Positions 19,293 through 27,804 of a DNA stretch of 64,000 bases are shown in pieces. The DNA is from Ancylobacter sp. TS-1 (lineage in GTDB: Bacteria; Pseudomonadota; Alphaproteobacteria; Rhizobiales; Xanthobacteraceae): contig NZ_CP045144.1 in assembly GCF_009223885.1 (NCBI RefSeq), positions 3,770,001 through 3,834,000 of the forward strand. Direction: 5' to 3'. Position numbers and translations under genes: made by a program. The notes below the pieces were generated by a model. The model saw nothing but the letters and a program-made list of their open reading frames with translations, was not told the origin of the DNA and did no database searches. Each line of letters begins with the position of its first letter. Within the stretch, counting starts at the first letter, position 1.

Positions 19293-20288
19293 CTACCGCC
19301 GCCCGAAGCCGCCGGGCAGGCGCAGGCCGGGGGCAGGGCGCTCCAGCAGCACCTCGCGGCGGAAGCGCACCAGCCGGGCCGGGCGGCCGCCGGTCTCGGC
19401 GGTGGTCTCGCCGGTTTCCTCGACGAGGCGCTGCTGCTCCACCAGCCGGCGGAAATTCTGCTTGTGCAGCGGCGTGCCCGACAGCGCCTCCACCGTGCGC
19501 TGGAGCTGGCCGAGGGTGAAGCTCGGCGGCATCAGCTCGAACACCACCGGGCGGTACTTGATCTTGCCGCGCAGCCGCGCAATGGCGAGCGCCAGCATGC
19601 GCCGATGGTCCTCGCGCATTTCCGCCCCCGACGTGCCCGGCGCGAGGCGGTCGGAGCCGCGCTCGCGCAGCGCCTCGGCGACCAGCCCCGCCTCGTAGAG
19701 CAGTTCGTAGCGTTCCAGCACGCGCTCTTCGTTCCAGCCGGCCTCGCTGCCGCGCGCGGCCCCGCCGAAGCACAGCGCCACGCGCTCGGCGCGCATCTCG
19801 CCCATGCGCGAGCTTGCCGCCCCGGCGGCCCAGGCGCGCAGCCCCGGCTCCAGCCCGTCGAGCACGCCGGGCCGGCCGTCGCGCCAGTCCTCCCACGGGA
19901 AATAGCGGTACCAGCTCTGCCATGCGGCGTCGGCATCGCCCGCCGGGCGCGCCTCGCGCACCAGCGCCAGATAGGCGAGGGAGAGCGCGCGGGTGCCGTC
20001 TTCGCCGCGGTCGCGGTCGCCGAAAGTGTAGAGCTGCTCGACATGGCCGAGCACCTGCAGGGTCTGGCGCTCGACCCAGCTGCGCAGCCCGACCTCAAGC
20101 GTGCGGTGGCCGCGCTCCAGCGGGCCGGAGGGCAACGAATCGCGCCCGTCGCCATGGCGGATGGTCAGCACCTTGGGGTCGTCGCCCGTCACCGCCACGA
20201 TCACCGCCGACAGGCCGATGGCGAGGCTCGGCTCCGGCGCGTCCGGCCGGTCGGCCTCGGATGTCGGGTGGGGCAGCGGCGTGGGCAT
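19293..20288 (-). CDS. nadQ: NadQ-type regulator: degenerate Nudix sensor plus winged helix
   Basis: A 331-residue protein with an N-terminal Nudix fold (about residues 22-170) and a C-terminal winged-helix region. The latter is around SFTLGQLQRTVEALSGTPLHKQNFRRLVEQQ, with a strand ending GRPARLVRFRREVL. The Nudix box is degenerate: the REUxEE core reads R69-S-W-V-E-R, so two of the three catalytic glutamates are gone. This favours ligand sensing over hydrolysis. The architecture matches the alphaproteobacterial NadQ (COG4111) regulator of NAD synthesis. Location next to nadABC and paired palindromes agrees. It is convergent with the GNAT gene. The identification is by architecture and context, without a search. 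Confidence 0.8.
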   Translation of the reverse strand: MPTPLPHPTSEADRPDAPEPSLAIGLSAVIVAVTGDDPKVLTIRHGDGRDSLPSGPLERGHRTLEVGLRSWVERQTLQVLGHVEQLYTFGDRDRGEDGTRALSLAYLALVREARPAGDADAAWQSWYRYFPWEDWRDGRPGVLDGLEPGLRAWAAGAASSRMGEMRAERVALCFGGAARGSEAGWNEERVLERYELLYEAGLVAEALRERGSDRLAPGTSGAEMREDHRRMLALAIARLRGKIKYRPVVFELMPPSFTLGQLQRTVEALSGTPLHKQNFRRLVEQQRLVEETGETTAETGGRPARLVRFRREVLLERPAPGLRLPGGFGRR

Positions 20289-20412
20289 AGGCGTCCGGTG
20301 TCGGCAGGTCTGGAAGGATGGCCGGCGCCCAGAATAGCATGGAAGGGCCGGTGCCGCTTGCGCCGGCGGCGCGGGAGTGGCAATCCGCCTGAGGACGCAA
20401 CGGAGACGCGCG

Positions 20413-21249
20413 ATGAGCGGCAAGGTGGTTCTTCCCGGCGGTGAAAAGGTTCCGGCCCTCGGCATCGGCACCTGGATGATGGGCGAGCGCGCGGCGGCGC
20501 GGAAGGACGAGACCGAATCGGTGCGCCTCGGCGTCGAACTCGGCCTGCGGCTGGTCGATACCGCCGAGATGTATGGCGAGGGCGCCTGCGAGAGCTTCCT
20601 CGGCGACGCGCTCGCCGGGCTGCGCGACAAGGTGTTCCTGGTCTCGAAGGTCTATCCGCACAATGCCAGCCGGGCCGGCGTGGTCGCCGCCTGCGAGCGC
20701 AGCCTCAAGCGGCTGAAGACCGACCAGCTCGACCTTTATCTGCTGCACTGGCGCGGCGGCGTGCCGCTGGCTGAGACCATCATCGGCTTCGAGCACCTCA
20801 AGAGCCAGGGCAAGATCCGCCACTGGGGCGTGTCGAACTTCGACACCGACGACATGCTGGAACTGTGGGACACGCCCGGCGGCGATGCCTGCGCGGTCAA
20901 TCAGGTGCTCTACAACCTCACCCGGCGCGGGCCGGAATTCGATCTCCTGCCGTGGCTGGAGGAGAACGAGGTTCCGCTGATGGCCTACAGCCCCATCGAG
21001 CAGGGCCGCATCAAGACCGCCGGCGTGCTGGCCGAGATCGCCGCCAAGCATGGCGTCCGGCCGTTCCAGGTGGCGCTCGCCTGGGCGCTGCGCAGCTCGA
21101 ACAACATCGTCATCCCCAAGGCCTCGCGCCCCGAGCACATGCGCGAGAATGCCGGCGCGCGCGACATCAAGCTCGACGCCGACGATCTCGCCGCGCTCGA
21201 CAAGGCGTTCCCGCCCCCCACCCGCAAGCGTTCGCTGGAAATGCTGTGA
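20413..21249 (+). CDS. Aldo/keto reductase
   Basis: A 278-residue NAD(P)H-dependent aldo/keto reductase, TIM barrel. The catalytic tetrad is visible: Asp in LVDTAEMYGEG, Tyr in the same motif, Lys in VFLVSKVYP and His in LYLLHWRG. The C-terminal cofactor-binding sequence IVIPKASRPEHMRENAGA is typical. It reduces aldehydes or ketones of unknown identity, as in the DkgA/YtbE-like group. The ATG at 20413 follows GGAGACG. It stands alone between nadQ and a family B repeat that precedes bioM. Confidence 0.88.
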   Translation: MSGKVVLPGGEKVPALGIGTWMMGERAAARKDETESVRLGVELGLRLVDTAEMYGEGACESFLGDALAGLRDKVFLVSKVYPHNASRAGVVAACERSLKRLKTDQLDLYLLHWRGGVPLAETIIGFEHLKSQGKIRHWGVSNFDTDDMLELWDTPGGDACAVNQVLYNLTRRGPEFDLLPWLEENEVPLMAYSPIEQGRIKTAGVLAEIAAKHGVRPFQVALAWALRSSNNIVIPKASRPEHMRENAGARDIKLDADDLAALDKAFPPPTRKRSLEML

Positions 21250-21271
21250 CGCGTGCCACGCCCCTGAAGGC

Positions 21272-21366
21272 CGTCATCCCGGCCGCAGCGGCGCCGCCGC
21301 GTAGAGCCGGGATCGGCGTCCCTGTTTGCGCGATCCCGGACCGGCCTTCGGCCGTCCGGGATGACG
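21272..21366. repeat. Interspersed palindromic repeat, family B
   Basis: A 95-bp element bounded by CGTCAT and ATGACG. It carries CCCGGCCGCAGCGGCGC and GCGTAGAGCCGGGATC in the left half, and GATCCCGGACCGGCC and GGCCGTCCGGGATGACG in the right half. It is nearly the same as the copy at 32521 and related to that at 33635. It abuts the bioM start (21371), so it must be carried in or just before the bio operon leader. Confidence 0.78.
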
Positions 21367-21370
21367 TGCC

Positions 21371-22060
21371 ATGACCTCGATCCTCCTCGAAAACGTCACC
21401 CTCACCCGTGGCGGGCGCACCGTGCTTGATCGCGTGTCGCTGGAGCTTTCCGAGCGGCGGGTTGGGCTGATCGGCACCAACGGTTCGGGCAAAAGCTCGC
21501 TGGTGCGCCTGTTCAACGGCCTGCTGGCCGCCGATGCCGGGCGCGTCGTGGTGCACGGAATTGACGCGGCGGAGCAGGCGGGCGAGCTGCCCGGCAAGGT
21601 CGGCTTCATCTTCCAGAACCCTGACCACCAGATCATTTTCCCCACCGTCGCCGAGGAAGTCGCCTTCAGCCTCGAACAGTCGGGCATGCCGCGCCGCGAG
21701 GCGGCGAAGGCGGCGGTGCCGGCGCTGGAGCGCTTCGGCCGCGCGCACTGGGCCGAGCGGCCGGTGCACGCGCTCTCCGAGGGCGAGAAGCAGTTTTTGT
21801 GCATCATCGCCGTGCTGGTTATGGAGCCGGCGGTGCTGGTCTTCGACGAGCCGTTCTCCAGCCTCGACCTGCCGACCCGCCGGCGGCTGGAGGCGCTGAT
21901 CGCCGGCCTGCCGCAGCAGGTGATCCTCGTCGCCCATGAACTCGACGCCTTCGCCGGCTACGACCGCGTGGTCTGGCTGCACGAGGGCGGGGTGCGGATG
22001 GACGGCGCGCCGGGCGAGGTCGTCGCCGCCTACCGCGCCTTCGCGGAGGCGCTGGTGTGA
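21371..22060 (+). CDS. bioM: Biotin ECF transporter ATPase
   Basis: A 229-residue ABC ATPase of the energy-coupling-factor type. It has Walker A GTNGSGKSSLVRL, Q-loop GFIFQNPDHQIIFPT (the DHQ motif typical of ECF ATPases), signature LSEGEKQFLCIIAVL and Walker B VLVFDEPFSS. With BioN and BioY it forms the high-affinity biotin uptake complex in the inner membrane. The ATG overlaps no upstream gene but lies 4 bp past the repeat. The stop overlaps the bioN ATG (ATGA-type overlap, 22057-22060). Confidence 0.93.
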   Translation: MTSILLENVTLTRGGRTVLDRVSLELSERRVGLIGTNGSGKSSLVRLFNGLLAADAGRVVVHGIDAAEQAGELPGKVGFIFQNPDHQIIFPTVAEEVAFSLEQSGMPRREAAKAAVPALERFGRAHWAERPVHALSEGEKQFLCIIAVLVMEPAVLVFDEPFSSLDLPTRRRLEALIAGLPQQVILVAHELDAFAGYDRVVWLHEGGVRMDGAPGEVVAAYRAFAEALV

Positions 22061-22668
22061 TCTCGCTCTATCTCGCCCAGCGCACCTGGCTGCATCGCAT
22101 CTCCGCCGGCTGGAAGCTGCTGGCGCTGGCCGTCATCAGCCTGGCCATCACGCCGGTCGAGAGCGTGGCGGTGATGGCGGGGCTCGTGGTGGCGGTGCTG
22201 GCGCTCTATGCCTCTCTGGGGCGGGCGGCGCTGGCGCAGATCGCGCTGCTGCGCCCGCTCTGGATGCTCTTCGCGGTGCTTCTGGCGCTGCACTGGTGGA
22301 GTGGCGACATCCTGCTCGGCGTGCTGGTCATCCTGCGCATCCTCGCCATGGTGCTGCTGGCCAATGCCGTGACCATGACCACCCGCATGGACGCGATGAT
22401 GGACGCGGTGGAACCGCTGCTGCGCCCGCTGGCGCTGTTCGGCGTGGCCCCGCGCCGCGTCGCGCTGGCGGTGGCGATGATGATCCGCTTCGTGCCGCTG
22501 CTGTTCGCGCTGTGGGAGGCGCTGAACGAATCGTACCGCGCCCGCGCCGGCAGGCGCGGCGGCTGGCGCCTGCTCGCGCCTTTCTGTATCCAGACAGTGA
22601 GATTGTCCCACCATACCGCCGAGGCGCTTGCCGCGCGGGGCGGCGCACCCCGGGGAGGCCACCGATGA
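22057..22668 (+). CDS. bioN: Biotin ECF transporter transmembrane T-component
   Basis: A 203-residue membrane protein with four or five hydrophobic segments. Near the C-terminus it has the charged coupling region ALNESYRARAGRRGGWRL, which includes the conserved Ala-Arg-Gly (ARG) type motif that links T-components to the ATPase. The start and stop overlap bioM and bioY by four bases each, so the three subunits are made stoichiometrically. Another ARGG near the end (LAARGGAPRGGHR) forms the second coupling motif. Confidence 0.93.
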   Translation: MISLYLAQRTWLHRISAGWKLLALAVISLAITPVESVAVMAGLVVAVLALYASLGRAALAQIALLRPLWMLFAVLLALHWWSGDILLGVLVILRILAMVLLANAVTMTTRMDAMMDAVEPLLRPLALFGVAPRRVALAVAMMIRFVPLLFALWEALNESYRARAGRRGGWRLLAPFCIQTVRLSHHTAEALAARGGAPRGGHR

Positions 22669-23222
22669 AGGACCGTTCGCTCGTGCAGATCGCCCTCTAT
22701 GCCGCGATCTTCGCCATGCTCGGCCTGTTGCCGCGCTTCGATCTTCCCTTCGCCGGCGGCGTGCCGATCACCGCGCAGAGCATGGGGGCGATGCTGGCGG
22801 GCGTGATGCTCGGCGCCTGGCGCGGGGCGCTCGCCATGGTGCTGCTGCTGTTCGTGGTGGCGCTCGGCGCGCCGCTGCTGGCCGGCGGGCGCGGCGGGCT
22901 CGGCGTGTTCTTCTCGCCCTCGGTCGGCTTCATCTTCGGCTGGATCGCGGTGGCCTTCGTCGCCGGCTGGATCATGCAGGCGCTGCGCAGGGCGCCGGTG
23001 TTCCCGGCCGCGCTGGTCGCCGCCGTGGTCGGCGGCATCGTGGTGATGTACGCCTTCGGCATTGCCGGCATGTCGCTGGTCGGCGGCCTGTCGCCGCTCG
23101 ACGCCGCCAAGGCGTGCCTGATCTTCATTCCCGGCGACACCATCAAGGCGGTGCTGGTGGCCCTCATCGCCCAGACGGTGGCGCGCGGCATGCCGGAAGC
23201 GCTGCTCTCGCGCAACGCCTGA
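22665..23222 (+). CDS. bioY: Biotin substrate-binding membrane protein
   Basis: A 185-residue S-component with six hydrophobic helices and the BioY motifs LPFAGGVPITAQSMGAMLAG and, near the C-terminus, CLIFIPGDTIKAVLVALIA. It binds biotin with nanomolar affinity in other bacteria and is sufficient for slow uptake alone. The ATG overlaps the bioN stop. The next gene, an acyl-CoA ligase, starts 2 bp after the bioY stop, so it is part of the same operon. No biotin synthesis gene is present in the window. Confidence 0.95.
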   Translation: MKDRSLVQIALYAAIFAMLGLLPRFDLPFAGGVPITAQSMGAMLAGVMLGAWRGALAMVLLLFVVALGAPLLAGGRGGLGVFFSPSVGFIFGWIAVAFVAGWIMQALRRAPVFPAALVAAVVGGIVVMYAFGIAGMSLVGGLSPLDAAKACLIFIPGDTIKAVLVALIAQTVARGMPEALLSRNA

Positions 23223-23224
23223 CC

Positions 23225-24622
23225 ATGGCGGCGCCGATTGTCGGCGCGGATGTGACGGCGCTGGCCCGGCAGGCGCCGGAGTGCGCCGCGCTGGTGTGCG
23301 ACGACGAGGTGCTGGGCCGCGCCCATCTCGCCGGCCGCGTCGGCGGCCTCGCCGCGTGGCTGGCGGCGCGCACCGCGCCGGGGGCCGGCGTGGCGCTCGC
23401 TCTCGGCAACGCGCCGGCGCTGGTGGAAAGCTTCCTCGCCTGCGCGGTGAGCGGCCGGCAGGCGCTGGTCTACGATCCCGCCTGGCCCGACACCTACCGC
23501 GACGCTATCGACGCCGCTCTGGCGCCCGCCCTCACCCTCGACGCGGTGCCGGACGTCGCCGCCGCGCCGCTGCCGCTGCCGCCGTCGCCCGACGCGCCGT
23601 TCTATGTCGGCTTCACCTCCGGCTCGACCGGCACGCCGAAGGGCTATCGCCGCTCCCACCGCTCCTGGATCGACAGTTTCGCGGTCAGCGCCGCCGCCTT
23701 CGGCCTGAGCGAGGCCGATGTGGTTCTGGCGCCGGGCGGGCTGGCCGCCTCGCTGCACCTCTATGGCGTCGTCCACGCCCTGCACATCGGCGCGACGGCG
23801 GTGATGATGCGCCAGTTCCACCCGCGCCGGGCGCTGCGGCTGATCGAGCGCCACGGCGTCACCGCGCTCTACGCCACGCCCACCCAGTTGCAGATGCTGG
23901 TGGAGGCGGCGCAGGGCGAGAGCTTCCCCTCGCTGCGGGTGCTGATGATCAGCGGCGCCAAATGGCGCCCGGAGACGCGCGCGGCCACGATGGCGCTGTT
24001 CCCGAAGGCCGGCATCGCCGAATTCTACGGCGCCTCGGAAACCAGCTTCATCACCATCGCCCATCCGGGCGAGGGCGTGCCCGCCGGCTCGGTCGGGCGC
24101 GCCGCGCCGGGCGTCGCCCTGCGCATCCGCGACGCGAACGGGCGCGACCTGCCGGCCGGGGAAGCGGGCGCGATCTGGGTCGGCAGCACCCTGTTGTTCG
24201 ATGACTATGCCTGCGGCAGCGCGCCCGAGACCCGGCGCGAGGGCGGCTTCCTCACCATCGGCGACCATGGACGGCTCGACGAGGCGGGGTTCCTCTATCT
24301 GTACGGGCGCGAGCGGCGCATGCTCGTCACCTCGGGGCTCAACGTCTACCCGGAGGAGGTCGAGACGGTGCTCGCTAGCCTTTCCGGCATCGAGGAGGCG
24401 GCGGTGTTCGGCCTGCCCGATCCGCTGCGCGGCGTCGAGCTGGTGGCGGTGCTGCGCGGGCCGTTCGACGAGCCCGCCCTGCGCGCCGCCTGCCGGGCGC
24501 TGCTGCCGGCGGCGAAGATCCCGCGCCGTTTCCTCGCGCTGGAGGACTGGCCGCGCACCTCCGGCGGCAAGGCCGATTTGCGCGCGCTGGAGGCCATCGC
24601 CCGCGAAAGACTCGCGCGATGA
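23225..24622 (+). CDS. Acyl-CoA ligase of the bioMNY operon
   Basis: A 465-residue ANL-superfamily ligase with the AMP-binding loop FTSGSTGTPKGYRRSH (130-145), the acyl/adenylate motif EFYGASETSFI, the hinge GDHGRLDEAGFLYLYGR and the C-terminal lysine motif TSGGKADLRALE. It is somewhat shorter than typical (about 500-550) in the N-terminal domain. It activates a carboxylic acid to its CoA thioester. Being fused in transcription to bioMNY and to a thiolase, a biotin-related acid is the natural candidate substrate. Candidates are biotin itself, dethiobiotin and a pimelate-like precursor. This is inference from context only. Confidence 0.85.
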   Translation: MAAPIVGADVTALARQAPECAALVCDDEVLGRAHLAGRVGGLAAWLAARTAPGAGVALALGNAPALVESFLACAVSGRQALVYDPAWPDTYRDAIDAALAPALTLDAVPDVAAAPLPLPPSPDAPFYVGFTSGSTGTPKGYRRSHRSWIDSFAVSAAAFGLSEADVVLAPGGLAASLHLYGVVHALHIGATAVMMRQFHPRRALRLIERHGVTALYATPTQLQMLVEAAQGESFPSLRVLMISGAKWRPETRAATMALFPKAGIAEFYGASETSFITIAHPGEGVPAGSVGRAAPGVALRIRDANGRDLPAGEAGAIWVGSTLLFDDYACGSAPETRREGGFLTIGDHGRLDEAGFLYLYGRERRMLVTSGLNVYPEEVETVLASLSGIEEAAVFGLPDPLRGVELVAVLRGPFDEPALRAACRALLPAAKIPRRFLALEDWPRTSGGKADLRALEAIARERLAR

Positions 24623-25791
24623 GCGCCGCCTTCATCGTCAGCGCCCGCCGCACGGCGGTGGCCCCGCGCGGCGGCGCCTTCCGCGCGGTGGAGGCGCATG
24701 ACCTTGCCGCCCCGGTGCTGCGCGCGGTGCTCGACGATGCCGGCCGCGCGCCGCACGAGGTGGAGCACGTCATCCTCGGCAATGCCCTGTCCGGCGGCGG
24801 CAATGTCGCCCGCCTCGCCGCGCTGGCCGCCGGCCTGCCGGCGACGGTGCCGGCGCTGACGCTCGACACGCAATGCTGCTCCGGGCTCGACGCCATCCAG
24901 CTTGCCGCCCGCATGGTGGAATCGGGCGCGGCGGAGCTTGTGCTCGCCGGCGGGGTGGAGAGCTTCAGCCGGTCGCCTTTGCGCGCCGTGCGGCCGAAGG
25001 CGAAGGGCGAGGCGCCGGTGTTCTATGATCGCCCGCCCTTCGCGCCATGGCCGCTTCCCGATCCCGACATGATCGAGGTGCTGGCGCGGGCGGCGCGCGG
25101 CATGAGCCGGGCCGAGCAGGCGGCCTTCGCCATTGAGAGCCACCGCAAGGCGCTCGCCGCGCGCGAACGGCTGGAGGCGGAGATCGTGCCGGTTGCCGGC
25201 CTCGGCTTCGACAGCTTCACCCGCGCGCTGACCCCGCGCCTGTGCGCCCGCGCCCCGGTGATCCATGGCGAGGGCGAGAACGCGCTCGATGCCACCGGCG
25301 TCGCGGTGGAGGCGGATGCGGCGGCGGTGGTGCTGGTAGCCTCGCGGCAATGGGCGGAGCGGCGACTCCATTTAGGCCGCCCGGTGAGCGAGGTGTTCTT
25401 CGCCCGCTCCTTCGCCGCCGCGCCGGACGACCCGCCGGAGGCGATCGATTGGTCGCTGGTGGAAACTGCCTATGAGACCATCCTCATGGACCTTGACCGT
25501 CTCCACGACTGCGGTGTGAGGCTGGAGTGGAGCCAGATTCCCGTGGTCGAACTGATGGAAGCCTCGGCCGGGCAGGCGCGGGGGAATTGCGCGCGGGCCG
25601 GCCTCGATCCCGCCCGCATCAATCGCGGCGGCGGCGCGCTGGCGCGCGGTCATCCCATCGGCGCCTCGGGCGCCATCCTCGCCGTGCGGCTGTTCCACGA
25701 GATGGCGGGGGAGCCGCCGGACACGCTCGGCCTCGCCGCCATCGCGGCGGCCGGCGGGCTCGCCAGCGTGCTCATGTTGCAGCGCGTCTAA
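24619..25791 (+). CDS. Thiolase-family protein with altered active site
   Basis: A 390-residue thiolase. The nucleophile Cys86 (TQCCSGLDA) and the His345 motif GHPIGASGA are kept. However, the canonical NEAF is MEAS (Asn replaced by Met313), and the second catalytic cysteine of the C-terminal CxGGG motif is Ala376 (AAAGGLASV). Two of four active-site residues are therefore lost, while the frame and length are intact. It overlaps the ligase stop by four bases (ATGA). In a normal thiolase these residues hold the oxyanion and protonate the leaving group. The enzyme may catalyse a different Claisen-type reaction, or only half of the cycle. Substrate is unknown; the biotin transporter context is the only clue. 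Confidence 0.85.
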   Translation: MSAAFIVSARRTAVAPRGGAFRAVEAHDLAAPVLRAVLDDAGRAPHEVEHVILGNALSGGGNVARLAALAAGLPATVPALTLDTQCCSGLDAIQLAARMVESGAAELVLAGGVESFSRSPLRAVRPKAKGEAPVFYDRPPFAPWPLPDPDMIEVLARAARGMSRAEQAAFAIESHRKALAARERLEAEIVPVAGLGFDSFTRALTPRLCARAPVIHGEGENALDATGVAVEADAAAVVLVASRQWAERRLHLGRPVSEVFFARSFAAAPDDPPEAIDWSLVETAYETILMDLDRLHDCGVRLEWSQIPVVELMEASAGQARGNCARAGLDPARINRGGGALARGHPIGASGAILAVRLFHEMAGEPPDTLGLAAIAAAGGLASVLMLQRV

Positions 25792-25891
25792 GCCCTTGTT
25801 TGCCGCGACCGCCTCCAATGTGCAGGATGCGGAACGAATCGTCCGCAGAAGACGGTCATCCACACCCGGGAGACAGGACCAGCCAGGCCGC

Positions 25892-26677
25892 ATGAACGCG
25901 ATCTCCTCCCGCCAGCAGGACATACTCGTGCTGGCGCGCGCGCAGGGGCGGGTCAGTGTCGAAGACCTCTCCGCGCGTTTCGAAGTCTCGCCCCAGACCA
26001 TCCGCAAGGACCTCAACGATCTTTGCGTGCGCCGGCTGATGTCGCGCGTGCATGGCGGCGCCGTGGTCGCCTCGGGCGTGGAGAACCTCGCCTATGAGGC
26101 CCGCCGGGCCATGGCGCTGGGCGCCAAGCGCGCCATTGCCGAGGCGGCGGCGGCCATGGTGCCGAACCGCGCCTCGCTGTTCATCAACATCGGCACCACC
26201 ACCGAGGAGGTGGCCCGCGCGCTCGCCGACCACGAGGACATGCTGGTCATCACCAACAACCTCAACGTGGCGACGCTGCTCTACCGCCACCCGAAGATCG
26301 AGCTGATCATGGCCGGCGGCCCGGTACGCCACGCCGACGGCGCGGTGATCGGCTCCTCGGCGGTCGATTTCGTGCGCCAGTTCCGCGTCGACTACGCCGT
26401 CATCGGCGCCTCGGCGATCGAGGAGGACGGCACGCTGCTGGATTTCGACTACCGCGAGGTGCAGGTGGCGCGCGCCATCATCGACAATGCGCGGCAGGTC
26501 ATACTGGTCGCCGACCGCTCCAAGCTGGAGCGCACGGCGCCCGTGCGCATCGGCTCCATCGGCGAGATCGACACCTTCGTCACCGACACGGTGTCGTCGC
26601 CCGAGCTGCGTAACGTCTGCCAGCGCGAGCAGGTCGAACTGATCGAGGTCGGCAGCCTCGACGACGAGGCGTTCTGA
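25892..26677 (+). CDS. DeoR-family transcriptional regulator
   Basis: A 261-residue DeoR/GlpR-type repressor. An N-terminal winged HTH (about 6-60, SVEDLSARFEVSPQTIRKDL and RLMSRVHGGAVV) precedes a sugar-phosphate isomerase-like effector domain (about 75-235). The latter has the INIGTTTEEVARAL and VADRSKLER motifs. Such regulators bind sugar phosphates. The start at the ATG 25892 is where family similarity begins. Downstream at 163 bp are an aldo/keto reductase and adenine deaminase, possible targets. The effector is unknown. Confidence 0.9.
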   Translation: MNAISSRQQDILVLARAQGRVSVEDLSARFEVSPQTIRKDLNDLCVRRLMSRVHGGAVVASGVENLAYEARRAMALGAKRAIAEAAAAMVPNRASLFINIGTTTEEVARALADHEDMLVITNNLNVATLLYRHPKIELIMAGGPVRHADGAVIGSSAVDFVRQFRVDYAVIGASAIEEDGTLLDFDYREVQVARAIIDNARQVILVADRSKLERTAPVRIGSIGEIDTFVTDTVSSPELRNVCQREQVELIEVGSLDDEAF

Positions 26678-26840
26678 GCCCGGTCTCCCGCCTGCGCAGA
26701 TACAACCGGCGGGTGGCTGGCCATCGCGGCCGGCTGCCATAGATTTGCAACGGCCGATCTGCCCGCGCACGGGATCCGTTCGGCGCGGGACGCCGTTCCC
26801 CAGGGAAGGCGCCGCGCCGTCGAGCCGGAGGAAGACCACG

Positions 26841-27800
26841 ATGGAACTGCGCCGCCTCGGACGCTCCGACATTCTGGTTCCGCCGCTGTGCCTCGGCGGC
26901 AATGTGTTCGGCTGGACCGCCGACGAAGCCACCTCGTTCCGCCTGCTGGACGGGCTGTTCGACGCCGGCTTCACCTTCATCGACACCGCCGACGTCTATT
27001 CGCGCTGGGTGAGCGGCCATGAGGGCGGCGAGTCCGAGGCCATCATCGGCCGGTGGATGAAGGCGCGCGGCAACCGCGACAAACTCGTCATCGCCACCAA
27101 GGTCGGCGGCGATATGGGGCTGGGCAGGGTCTGTCTGAAGCCGGACTACATCGTGCAGGCGGTCGAGGCGTCGCTGGCGCGGCTGCAGACCGACCGTATC
27201 GACCTCTACCAGTCGCACTGGGACGACCCGGACACCCCGTTCGAGGAGGTGCTCGGCGCCTATGACGGGCTGATCCGCGCCGGAAAGGTGCGGCTCATCG
27301 GCGCCTCGAACCTGTCCGTCCCCCGGCTTTTCGAGGCGCTCGCCGTCGCCGCGCGCGAGAAGCTGCCGCGCTACGAGACGCTGCAGCCGGAATATAATCT
27401 GTGCGCACGCGCCGGTTACGAGGCGGAACTGGAGCCGATCTGCCAGGCCAACGGGCTTGGCGTCATCACCTATTTCGGGCTCGCCGGCGGCTTCCTGACC
27501 GGCAAGTACCGCACCCCGGCGGGCGCGCAGAAGAGCGTGCGCGGGCGGGGGCTGGTCAATAAATATCTCAACCCGAAGGGGCTCGGCATTCTCGCCGCGC
27601 TCGACGAGGTGGCCGCCGCCAGGGGCGCGACGCCGACGCAGGTGGCGCTGGCCTGGGTCATGGCCCGCCCGAGCGTGACCGCCCCCATCGCCAGCGCCTC
27701 GCGGCTCGAACAGCTCGGCGAGCTGATCGCCTCGGCGGCGCTGCACCTCACCGCCGGCGACATCGCCCGGCTGGATCAGGCCAGCGCGTGGAAGGAATAG
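26841..27800 (+). CDS. Aldo/keto reductase, upstream of adenine deaminase
   Basis: A 319-residue aldo/keto reductase of the larger AKR (YajO/Tas-like) group. The tetrad is in [12 protein letters not shown] (Asp, Tyr), [10 protein letters not shown] (Lys) and [10 protein letters not shown] (His). The NADPH-binding segment [19 protein letters not shown] lies at the C-terminus. The ATG follows GGAGGAAGACC. Only four bases separate its stop from the adenine deaminase start, so they form an operon. What links a carbonyl reductase to purine salvage is not obvious; the pair may degrade a modified nucleoside or sugar. Confidence 0.88.
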   Translation: MELRRLGRSDILVPPLCLGGNVFGWTADEATSFRLLDGLFDAGFTFIDTADVYSRWVSGHEGGESEAIIGRWMKARGNRDKLVIATKVGGDMGLGRVCLKPDYIVQAVEASLARLQTDRIDLYQSHWDDPDTPFEEVLGAYDGLIRAGKVRLIGASNLSVPRLFEALAVAAREKLPRYETLQPEYNLCARAGYEAELEPICQANGLGVITYFGLAGGFLTGKYRTPAGAQKSVRGRGLVNKYLNPKGLGILAALDEVAAARGATPTQVALAWVMARPSVTAPIASASRLEQLGELIASAALHLTAGDIARLDQASAWKE

Positions 27801-27804
27801 AGAC

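Noticed and set aside
19293..20288. Plain Nudix hydrolase
   Set aside because: The Nudix box lacks two catalytic glutamates and there is an added C-terminal winged helix; a regulator fits better.
24619..25791. Thiolase active-site changes as a sequencing error or pseudogene
   Set aside because: The frame is intact over full length, both changes are substitutions in otherwise well-kept motifs, and the gene is tightly coupled to its operon.
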